Below the pieces are notes generated by a model. The model saw only the letters and a list, made by a program, of their open reading frames with translations. It did no database searches and was not told where the DNA came from. From Cryptomeria japonica (lineage: Eukaryota; Streptophyta; Pinopsida; Cupressales; Cupressaceae), in NCBI RefSeq assembly GCF_030272615.1, contig NC_081406.1, positions 217,194,997-217,258,996 on the forward strand: a stretch of 64,000 nucleotides of DNA, written 5' to 3'. This document shows, piece by piece, positions 55,485-64,000 of the stretch. Every line of letters starts with the position of its first letter. Position 1 is the stretch's first letter. The translations under genes and the position numbers were made by a program.

Positions 55485-57400
55485 AATTGTTTTTTAAAAT
55501 TAAACAAAAATCATTTAATAAAGAAGTATAAATTAATTTGTAATATATGGAATAGGGTTGTGACATGGCTACGATTCATAATTACATAATATCAATTTTC
55601 TCAATTGCAAGGGGTATTAGGAGTCTTGAATCCAATCTTAGGAGGAGCTCCCTGTGGAAAGGAAAGAAAGATGATAATGAAAATACCCCTTTGTTAGCAT
55701 GGGATAAGATTTGTTCATTCAAAATTTTAAGTGGCCAAAGAGTTCACAATCTAGAAGATAGAAGCTTAGCATTAGACGTTAAACTAGTTGGAAAGGTTTT
55801 CATGAATCAGAATTCTAATATGTTTCCATAATCACTTCAAAATGCTTAAACTTAAACTTAGCTGAAATAATAATCATAGTTTCCAATCCCCCACCTAGAT
55901 CCCAGATGTGGAATTTTATGATGAAATGTAATATCTTTCTCCCTCATCTAACATGGGTAATACACGATGTGCAAAAAGATCTATTCTACGAGGACTCTTA
56001 GAATGGATATCCTCCGTTAGATAGGGGATAGATCCTCTAGAAATAAAACTTCTGTTAAAACAAATTTGGGGTGATAAATTTTGTAACTAATAAATTTTGT
56101 AACTACATTTGAGTTCAAGATAATGATGACATTAAAAAGGTCCTTTCGAAGGACTTATCCGAGTTATCCATCCCCTTTGACCAAATGAATCTTCTAGATA
56201 AAGAACTAAAACAATGATCAATCTATTATAAGAACATGGAAGATAGTCTAATTTGGTCTCCTTCACCAATAGGCCAGTATTTAGTCAAACAAGGATATGA
56301 AATCATTAAGAACCAGCAGCCTTTCGTTCATAAAAGATGTTTCACTTTCTGCTAGATGGATGAAGTTCTCCTTAAAGAAGGCGCTTTTGCATGGCTGGCT
56401 CTTAGAGGTAAGATCTTAACCAACGATAGACTATCGGGAATTGGTGTCCTACAACCATTTGACTGTATCCTTTATGGTGCTGAAGCAGATATAAGAGACT
56501 ATTTACCTCCAAATGAAACTCGATTGGTATGCATCATTGCAAATATACATAGAGAAGCTATTTGAATCCTAGCCAATGGTTCATAAGAAATCCTTCTTTT
56601 CTTGCCTTTGGAAAGTTGCCCTGTCAATTTTCATTTGAAATTTGGTGGGAATGAAATAAATGAATCTCTAGAAAGGAAGAAAATTTGTATCAACGGATTC
56701 TTAGTAATATTGAAATGTCAATATATGGGGTTTGCTTCTTTAGTCAAAAATATAAAATAAATATTTAAATGTCAATTTTAGAAATAGTAAAAGCTTATAT
56801 TCACAAGAATAAGAAACTTGATTCTTGTTATACATCTTAGGATTCAGAAGTGCTAAACGAATAGAAGCAAATTTCACTTGATTTCAAAGAAATCTTACTA
56901 AATAACATGGAAAACTCAAGATTAAAAATTCATAAACCTCAATTTCGATGGAGCCTCTAAGGAAAGCTTAGGTGTATTAGGTATTGGTTCTGTTAAGCAT
57001 AATCATAGCTCGATCTGGTAATTGAAGGAATTTCTTCACATATTCCTATTGCTACTATCAATATTGTAGAAGTAAGAGCTCTCCTTGAAGGCATTAAACT
57101 ATAGTACAAATGAAAGTAGAAAATCTTTTGATAGAGGGTGACTCATTCAATACCATCTCAGCTTTAAAGAAGCTGGAAGTTACAAACTAGAAAATTAGAT
57201 ACAACCTACAAGAAGGTTCAAATCTCCTACCAAATTATGCACTATTATAGAGAAGGAAACAACTTAGTAGACTACTTGAAAAATAAGGGTTTTTTATGCC
57301 AGTGTGATGAAAATATTCTTACTAATGCAGACATCAGTGCTGACCAAGTGTTCAGTGCAATCTCTCAAGAGGATTCCAATTAGGAGGAATATTTTTTATT
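55485..57400 (+). mobile_element. LINE J, copy 1: decayed 3' half of a plant LINE
   Basis: The reading SLESNLRRSSLWKGKKDDNE, NTPLLAWDKICSFKI matches the LINE segment ...WGKKWDKVC... after RT. Further on come SIYYKNMEDSLIWSPSPIGQ and YLVKQGYEI, then the zf-RVT part KEGAFAWLALRGKILTNDRL. An RNase H remnant follows near 56935-57300 (KFINLNFDGASKESLGVLGI, later LLIEGDSFNTISALKKL). There are many stops. It shares about 1 kb with 58935-59980. Confidence 0.7.
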
Positions 57401-58434
57401 GCTAACTCTTTCTCTCATTGTGTAGTGATAAAAATGCCTTTAGATTTGGGACAAACAATATTGGGAAGTACCAAGAGGAAGAAAATCTAGATGGACTACT
57501 TTGTGAACTTCGTATGGATCATTATCATATGTTTGGTGCAACATGTCTTTTTTTCTTTCATTTCCATGACCTACTTGGGCTACCTTTGATCTAAGAGTAA
57601 GTCACTTAAGACAAGAAAAAAATATCATGAAGAAAATGTGGAGAAAGTAATCAAGTGCCTCAAGCTATGTGTCCCATCAAAATATGGACTAATTTGTTTT
57701 GCTAGGAAATCTTGGATTCTAGTGGATATATACAATGTGGACTACAAGAGAGCTAGGCATTTTGAGGTGGTTCTCTCTATGTTTAGAAATATACAAAAAA
57801 ATGATAAGATAAGAATGGTTCTCAAAATGGGGCCTTCTAGTGAACGTGGCTCAAATTTTGAGTGTGACTATGTAGTTGAATCTAGCCCTTGCAATTGTGA
57901 CTGAACTAGATGATCTCATTGTTGGAGTTTACATCATTGAGGTACTTTGTAATTACTGATAGCATCAAAGACTATACTCATACCAGTCAAGTACTACACG
58001 AGATCGACCTACAAGCATATGATGGGCAATATTAGAGAGTTGGCTTAGGTTTATATTGATTCTTTTGCACTCGGGGATGGAGATCAAGCAACTCCTCAAG
58101 GGTCCTTGATTTTGTAGGGCATGATCTATAACGCCATAGATGCTGTGTTTGATGATAGGGAGGTATGCCCCAAAACAAGAGGTAAAGAAAGGGGAAAAGT
58201 AATTAACAATGCTAGTTTGTGATCCAAGCCTTGGCTCTTCCAACATGCAGAGACTACACTTTAGAAAGGAGAGAGTACTATCACAAGCATACAAGGTGTT
58301 TTTATTGAGAGGGAAATCTTTTTTTACCATTAACTATTCATTGGTGGTTCAAATGGGCGATTGGATGGGTAATGCCTCCCAAGGTTTCTTAAGACTACCC
58401 AGGGAGAAGCTACCAGAGAAATTACCATGAAATG
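57401..58434 (+). other. Unassigned segment with one unknown ORF (57602-57904)
   Basis: The open stretch SHLRQEKKYHEENVEKVIKC, then LCVPSKYGLICFARKSWILV and DIYNVDYKRARHFEVVLSMF, ends GSNFECDYVVESSPCNCD at 57904. It lacks a usable ATG and I do not recognise it. Its amphipathic, charged composition looks coding, so it may be a fragment of a gene or another element. The remainder of the segment has only short frames. Confidence 0.35.
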
Positions 58435-58659
58435 TGTTAGGAAGTAAAGTTTACCTTTAATAAATCAAGTTAGGTTAGCTAGTTAGATGGGTAGTTCACT
58501 CCCATAAGTTAGTTTTGTATGGGAAATAATGGCTTTATAAAGCCCATACATTTATTTTAACGATTGAACCGTATGATGATAATATGTTACCTCTTTATTT
58601 TTGCATTGTAAATGTTTATATAAATCTTTTGTTGTTGTTGCTTACATTAATGCTTCACA
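58435..58659 (+). repeat. Short LTR (about 225 bp) of a TRIM-like or truncated element
   Basis: Starts TGTTAGGAAGTAAAG and ends GCTTCACA, with a TATA-like GGCTTTATAAAGCCC palindrome at about 58531-58545. It is followed after one base by a primer-binding site. No second copy is visible, so the element is truncated or a rearranged remnant. Confidence 0.6.
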
Positions 58660-58660
58660 T

Positions 58661-58672
58661 TGGTATTAGAGC
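58661..58672 (+). promoter_or_regulatory. Primer-binding site after the short LTR
   Basis: TGGTATTAGAGC: one C-to-T change from the canonical initiator-tRNA-Met complement. Confidence 0.7.
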
Positions 58673-58934
58673 ACTAAAAGAAAAATTGGCCTATGAATGA
58701 ATGGAAGGGAAATGAGAATAGTGAATGAGGGCCTTACTTCTTGTGTGTAGTAAGAAGGCAATCTTATAACAAGTGTAACATGAGAAAGTTGTAGTTGTGA
58801 CTAGATCGGTTGTCGTGAAATTTTCAGAATATGTTTAAAGGCATCTAAAAATAGAGGACAATTAATGCTACAACGTGGAAGCATGAAAAATAATAGAGTT
58901 TCATTTGATCAAGGAAAAATTAGAATCATAATTA
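58673..58934. other. No recognised feature
   Basis: Sequence between the primer-binding site and the second LINE J copy; no gag or other coding is visible, so the internal region of the LTR element is essentially missing. Confidence 0.5.
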
Positions 58935-59980
58935 TTTTTTTGTTTTTAAAATAAATAAAAAAATCATTTAATAAAGAAGTATAAATTAGTTTGTAATATA
59001 TGGAAAAGGGTTGTGACATGGCTTTGATTCATAATTGCATAATATCTATTTTCTCAATTGCAAAGGGGGTTTTGGGAGTCTTGAATCCAATCTCGGGAGC
59101 TCCCTATGGAAAGGAAAGAAAGATGATAACAAGAATACCTCTTTGTTAGCATGGGACAAGATTTGTTCATCCAAAATTTTAGGTGGCACAAGAGTTCACA
59201 ATCTAGAAGATAGAAGCTTAGGATTAGGTGTTAAACTGGTTCGAAAGGTTTTCATGAATCAGAATTCTAATATGTTTACATAATCACATAAAAATGCTTA
59301 AACTTAAACTTGGTTGAAATAATATTCAAAGTTTCCAATCCCCCACCTAGATACTAGATGCGGAATTTTATGATGAAATGTAAAAATATCTTTCTCCCTC
59401 ATTTAACATGGGTAATACATGATGAGAAAAAAGATCTATTCTACGAGGACTCTTAGAATGGATATCCTCGTATAGATAAGGGTATAGATCCTCAAGAAAT
59501 AAAACTTTTGCTAAAACAAATCTAGGGTGATAAATTATGTAACTACATTTGAGTTCAAGATAATGATGACATTAAAAAGGTCCTTTGGAAGGACTAATCG
59601 GAGCTATCCATCCCATTGGCCAAATGAATCTTCTAGATAAAGAACTAAAACAATTATCAATCTATTATAAGAGCATGGAAGAGAGTCTAATTTGGTCTCC
59701 TTCACCAATAGGCCAGTATTCAGTCAAACAAAGATATGAAATCATTAAGCACTAGCAGCCTTTCATTCATAAATAAATTTTCACTTTCTGCTAGATGGAT
59801 GAAGTTCTCCTTAAAGAAGGTGCTTTTGCATGGCTGGCTCTTAGAGGTAAGATCTTAACCAATGATAAACTATCGAGAATTGGTTTCTTACAACCATTTG
59901 GTTGTGTCCTTTATGGTTCTGAAGCAGAGATAAGAGACTATTTAGTATTAAAGTATCCATTCTCCCACTCATGTTGGACA
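58935..59980 (+). mobile_element. LINE J, copy 2: duplicate of 55485-56512, cut by element I
   Basis: Nearly the same as copy 1 from AAAATCATTTAATAAAGAAG up to the zf-RVT block KEGAFAWLALRGKILTNDKL. After EIRDY the copies differ: copy 2 keeps the normal continuation VLKYPFSHSCWTC, whereas copy 1 has unrelated sequence there. So copy 1 suffered a deletion or rearrangement. The LTR of element I begins at 59981. Confidence 0.72.
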
Positions 59981-60413
59981 TGTTAGGGTTTCAAGCAGAT
60001 CCGAAGCAAATATGAACTAACAATTATATGCAGATTTAAATACAAAAGATAAAGAAATAAAATAGGACACAGATAACACAAAGATTTAACGTGGTTCACC
60101 CAGAATGGGTTACGTCCACCATACACAGTCGTCCAATCTTTCTTATTATCCAGCAAAAACAGTACATCAACCTTACAATGCCTTAAGCATCCCAGCCGCT
60201 TATAACATGCATTTTTAGGGCAACAAAACAAAGTCGGCCTTTTTTAGGGTTTTATAACAATGTCAGTTTTCATCAACAAAAAAATAGCAAAAAAAATTTT
60301 CTCGGGGGCTGCCACCCTCGAACCCCTGCCCGGGGCTCGGCCCAGCCCCGAACCCCGACGAGAATACATGCTGAGTGTACAGTACTTTGCTGATCAGTCG
60401 ACATATTTCAACA
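59981..60413 (-). repeat. 3' LTR of element I
   Basis: Starts TGTTGAAATATGTCG at 60413 and ends GAAACCCTAACA at 59981, 433 bp. It contains an extremely GC-rich stretch (about 60301-60362) with nested inverted repeats such as GGGGCTGGGCCGAGCCCC, in an otherwise AT-rich LTR. The left flank is GGACA; the partner flank is outside the window. Confidence 0.88.
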
Positions 60414-60428
60414 ATCTCCCACTTGGAG
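60414..60428 (-). promoter_or_regulatory. Polypurine tract of element I
   Basis: CCAAGTGGGAGAT on the minus strand abuts the LTR start; this is the common form in Tork-type copia elements. Confidence 0.88.
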
Positions 60429-60510
60429 ACTGAAACTACATGACACCACTGTACATGCAACATCTGCTGGATAAAACACTAGGACTTGACTGGTATAAAT
60501 TCCACAATTA

Positions 60511-62400
60511 TCAATCAAGAAGACCAACAGAAACTGATGAAGAAATCAGCTTCTCCTGTGAAACTGCCTTTGTGAACATATCGGCAGGATTCTCACTTGT
60601 GTGAATCTTCTCAAGCCGTAACTGACCCTCCTCCAAAATAGTCTGGATGAAGTGGTACCTGAGTTGAATGTGTTTTGTCCTTGAATGAAAAGCAAAGTTC
60701 TTCGCAAGATGAATGGCACTCTGGCTATCAGTATACAATGGGATATCCTCTTGTGTCTGACCCAATTCCTTCAGAAAACATTGCAACCAAATCATCTCTT
60801 TGCTAGCTTCTGTAGCAACAACATACTCAGCTTCAGTGGTTGAAAGTGCAACAACCTTTTGCAACCTAGAAATCCAACTGACTGCAGTTCCCCCTATAGT
60901 AAAAACATACCCTGTAGTACTCCTCCATGAATCAATATCACCCGCCAGATCAGAGTCAACAAATCCACTTAGAGCAGCAGTAGATCCTTTGAAACACAAT
61001 GCCTTCATAGTAGTTCCTTTCAAATACTGAAGAATCCATTTCACAGCATTCCAATGTTCCATACCTGGATTACTCATAAACCTGCTCACAACTCCTACTG
61101 CATGTGCAATATCTGGCCTTGTGCATACCATTGCATACATCAGACTGCCAACAACTGATGAATACGAGATGTTAGACATTTTATTAACCTCTTCCTGTGC
61201 CTTTGGGCACATCTCCTTAGTCAATTTGAAATGACTAGCCAAAGGTGTACTAATTGCTTTTGCATCCTGCATGTTAAATCTTTTCAACACCTTCTTTATA
61301 TACTCACTTTGGGACAAATTCAAGGTTGTATTTTTCCTGTCCCATATAATCCTCATACCGAGAATTTGCTTAGCTGCACCCAAATCCTTCATAGCAAATG
61401 ACCTGGCTAATTTCTGTTTAAGATCATTTATATGTTGCATGTTAGACCTAGCAACAAGCATGTCATCAACATAAAGCAACAGGATAATATAACTGCCATT
61501 ATCAAATCTCTTAAAATATACACAATGATCAGAATGACATCTATGATAACCGTGTTCAACCATGAAACTATCAAATTTTAAATACCATTGTCAAGGTGCT
61601 TGCTTTAGGTCATATAGACTTTTCTTCAACCTGCACACCAAGTTCTCCTTACCTTTGACCTCATATCCCTGTGGTTGCAACATGTAAATTTCCTCCTCCA
61701 AATCTCCATGGAGAAAAGTTGTTTTGACATCTAATTGTTCAAGATGTAAATCATCTGCAGCCACAAGACTAAGTACAGTTCTAATTGAAGTCATTTTTAC
61801 AACTGGAGAAAATATTTCATCATAATCTATACCCTTTTTCTGTGCAAAACCTTTTACCACAAGTCTATCTTTATATCTTTTCTGACCTCCTTCCTCCTCC
61901 TTCAGCCGATAAACCCATTTGTTAGGCAAGGCTCTTTTTTCTGCAGGTAAAGGGACTAAGTCCCAAGTCTTGTTTTTCATCAAGAAGTCCATCTCCTCTT
62001 TCATGCCTAGCTCCCATTGTTGTTTGGCATCTACCTGCATTGCTTCTTCATATTCTTCTGGTTCACCAGAATCCGTTAATAAAATAGAATACAAAGAAGG
62101 AGAAAATCTTTCAGGGGGTCTACTTGTCCTCATAGAACGTCTAACACTTGCAGGAGTTTGTGGGACAATCTGTTGTTGCTGAGCATCAGGTACTTATGGC
62201 ATTTCATTTTCAAGAATCTCATCCAACACCACATATTCTTGTTTGTCTTGTTCATGCTTCTTTTCCTGCATCTATTCTTTATACATAACCTTCTCATTGA
62301 ATATAACATCTCTACTTCTAATTATTTTCTTATTTTCAAAATCCCATAACCGATAGCCATATTCATCTATCCCATATCCAATGAAGGTACATTTCTGAGA
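60511..62400 (-). pseudogene. Element I reverse transcriptase and RNase H
   Basis: RT starts around 62030 (KNKTWDLVPLPAEKRALPNK), with DEIFSPVVKMTSIRTVLSLV, LEQLDVKTTFLHGDLEEEIY and KKSLYDLKQAP. A stop (apparent CGA to TGA) sits where RQWYLKFD should follow. The frame resumes with the catalytic LLYVDDMLVA near 61460-61490, YSSVVGSLMYAMVCTRPDIA, then RNase H: GFVDSDLAGDIDSWRSTTGY, STTEAEYVVATEAS, YTDSQSAIHLAKN, HSRTKHIQLRYHFIQ, ending at 60511. A second stop occurs near 62195 in the linker. Catalytic residues of both domains appear intact. Confidence 0.92.
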
Positions 62401-64000
62401 TTTGCATCAAGCTTGGTTCTGTTTTCTTTATCAACATGGACAAAAGCTTCGCAACCAAAAGTTTTTAAAAAAGAATAATTTACCTTTTTACCAGTCCATG
62501 CCTCCTCTGGAATACCACCATCCAAAGGGGTTGAAGGTCCTCTATTTATCAAATAGACAACAGTATGTACAGCATCTGCCCAAAAATGTAAGGGCAATCC
62601 AACATGCAATCTTATGCTCCTCGCATGTTCCATCATGGTCCTATTCATTCTCTCTAACACACCATTTTCCTGTGGAGTTCCTAGAACTGTCTTTTGCTTT
62701 CGAATCCCATTTAAGGAACAGTAATCTTCAAATGCTTTGCTGCAATACTCACCTCCATTATCCGATCTGAGACACTTCAACTTTTTTCTTGTCTCATTCT
62801 CAACCAAAGCTTTCCATTTCTTAAAAGTTTCAAAAACATCTGATTTTTGTTTTAGGAAATATACCCATGTTTTTCTGGTTGAGTCATCAATAAAAATAAC
62901 ATAATAACAAGAGCCACCAAGAGATGATACCTGAGTCAGTCCCCATACATCTGAATGTACAAGCTCTAACTTCTCACTCTTCTTCTCTTTCCCAACCTTG
63001 AGAAATCTGACTCTTTTCTGTTTACCATAAACACAGTTTTCACAGAACTCTAAATCAATCTTCTTTAGTCCTGGCAATAGATTTTTAGAGTGAAGGATTT
63101 TCATCCCTTTCTCACTCATGTGCCCAAGCCTATGGTGCCACATTATCGAATCTGTTCTTGCAACATTTATTGTTGTTGTCCCTGCAGTAACTTTATCTGT
63201 AACAGCTAAGGTAGAGTAAGTGTTACCAGTACACAGATATAATGTGCCTACCTTCACACCTTTAGCTACTACTAATGATCCTTTAGTGACCTTCCACATA
63301 CTGTCTGAGAAGGTAACTATGCAACCTTCACTACCTAGTTGCCCTGCAGAAATTAAATTTCTTCTTAAATTAGGAACATGTCTTACCTCCTGCAGAAACC
63401 AGTCATTACCATTCTGCAACTTGATCTTTATCTTTCCTTTTCCAACAATTTGACAGGGCTCATCATCACCCAAATATACCTGTCCAAAATCACCTTGAAC
63501 ATAATCTAGAAAATATTTTCTATGGGGTGTAGCATGAAATGAAGCCCCAGAATCTATTACCCAGGAATCATTAACATTATCCAAACATAAGATTAAAGCA
63601 TCTTGTAAAGTATTACTTGCAATATTAGCTTCCTTACTGTCATTTTCATTTTTGTCTCCTTCTTTGTTTTTCCGAGACCAACAGTCTTTCTTTAGATGAC
63701 TAGGCTTTCCGCAGTACCAGCAATCTTTCTTTCCTCTAGATTGAGAGCGTCCTTTCTTTGACTTCCCTTGTGACTTCTCATTCCCAAGGCCTTTTCCTCT
63801 TTCCTTTGATCTTCCTCTGTTCTCCACATTCAAAACACTACCCGATGATGTTGGAGTCTCACCTGTGCTTTTCCTTCGCATTTCCTCGCTTAGGATAACA
63901 CCAACAATATCATCAAATACCAAAGTATTTTTACCAAAGACAGAGTTACTTACAGCCATAACCAAGCTATTCCAGCTTTCTGGCAAAGAACATAAAATTA
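62400..64000 (-). pseudogene. Element I gag C-terminus, protease and integrase (partial)
   Basis: The frame is open from the window edge (ILCSLPESWNSLVMAVSNS, a copia gag block) to about 62367. The zinc knuckle CWYCGKPSHLKKDC is at 63690-63735, the protease DSWVIDSGASFHATPHRKYF near 63540-63580. The integrase has HHRLGHMSEKG and CENCVYGKQKR (HHCC), LVHSDVWG, RSDNGGEYCS and PQENGVLERMNRT (D, D, E). Near 62404 a one-base loss shifts the frame after RTKLDA, giving NVPSLDMG instead of the expected tail, which continues in the RT frame. Otherwise intact. Confidence 0.93.

Larger units (their letters stand above)
59981..64000 (-). mobile_element. Element I: Tork-like Ty1/copia element, continues beyond the window
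   Basis: On the minus strand: gag zinc knuckle, protease, integrase, RT, RNase H, polypurine tract and 3' LTR. The RT reads LLYVDDMLVA with KDLGAAKQILGMRI, typical of the Tork/Tnt1 branch. Across about 3.5 kb I see one frameshift (near 62404) and two stops, so it is the best preserved element here. The 5' LTR and start of gag lie beyond the window end. It inserted into LINE J copy 2. Confidence 0.93.

Noticed and set aside
57965-58330. 121-codon minus-strand frame
   Set aside because: No similarity, no promoter, and a competing frame on the other strand; kept as unassigned sequence.

Overview
This window looks like heterochromatin-type nuclear DNA from a seed plant with a large, repeat-swollen genome. 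That inference rests on the content: Ty1/copia elements of Sirevirus-like and Tork-like type, a Ty3/gypsy chromovirus, probable gypsy LTRs and plant L1-type LINEs with an RNase H tail, nested in each other and mostly riddled with stops. A gymnosperm is a reasonable guess but nothing here proves it. I found no intact host gene, rRNA, tRNA or CRISPR array. The longest open frames are retroelement polyproteins.

Layout. 1-1563: unassigned, with LTR-like promoter features on the minus strand. 1564-6010: a 5'-truncated Sirevirus-like copia element (A, plus) with its 3' LTR. 6011-7557: the tail and LTR of a second copia element. 7558-12871: a minus-strand LTR element (E, probably gypsy) whose 5' LTR (TGTAG...CTACA) is split by a complete 2.8 kb non-autonomous LTR element (N, 9327-12156) with a perfect 5-bp target duplication. 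12872-13082 and 27140-27266: two halves of an old copia integrase (D), split by copia element B (13083-27139, minus), which is itself split by copia element C (14547-21572, minus). 27267-27985: an E-family LTR on the plus strand.

27986-36850 is a decayed minus-strand LINE (F) split by a chromovirus (G, 29714-34380, plus, 5-bp target duplication) that has lost reverse transcriptase, RNase H and the integrase catalytic core. 38405-39320 is a long imperfect inverted repeat (foldback) with short sub-repeats. 40300-40467 is a TA microsatellite. 41157-49469 is a LINE (H) bounded by a 15-bp target duplication. It has ORF1, an ORF2 encoding endonuclease, RT and RNase H, and an additional unrecognised coding stretch between the RNase H domain and the tail. 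49485-55484 is AT-rich and largely unassigned, apart from a coiled-coil pseudogene and two small tandem repeats.

55485-59980 holds two copies of the 3' half of another LINE (J), about 3.4 kb apart, with a short LTR plus primer-binding site between them. The second copy is interrupted by a fairly young Tork-like copia element (I, 59981 to beyond the window end, minus).

The elements do not work as a host system. Each would supply its own gag, protease, integrase and RT (LTR elements) or endonuclease and RT (LINEs), and nearly all are dead. The observations most worth a second look are the extra ORF inside LINE H, the foldback at 38.4-39.3 kb, the catalytically gutted chromovirus G, the GC-rich island inside element N, and the unknown ORF behind the E-type LTR.
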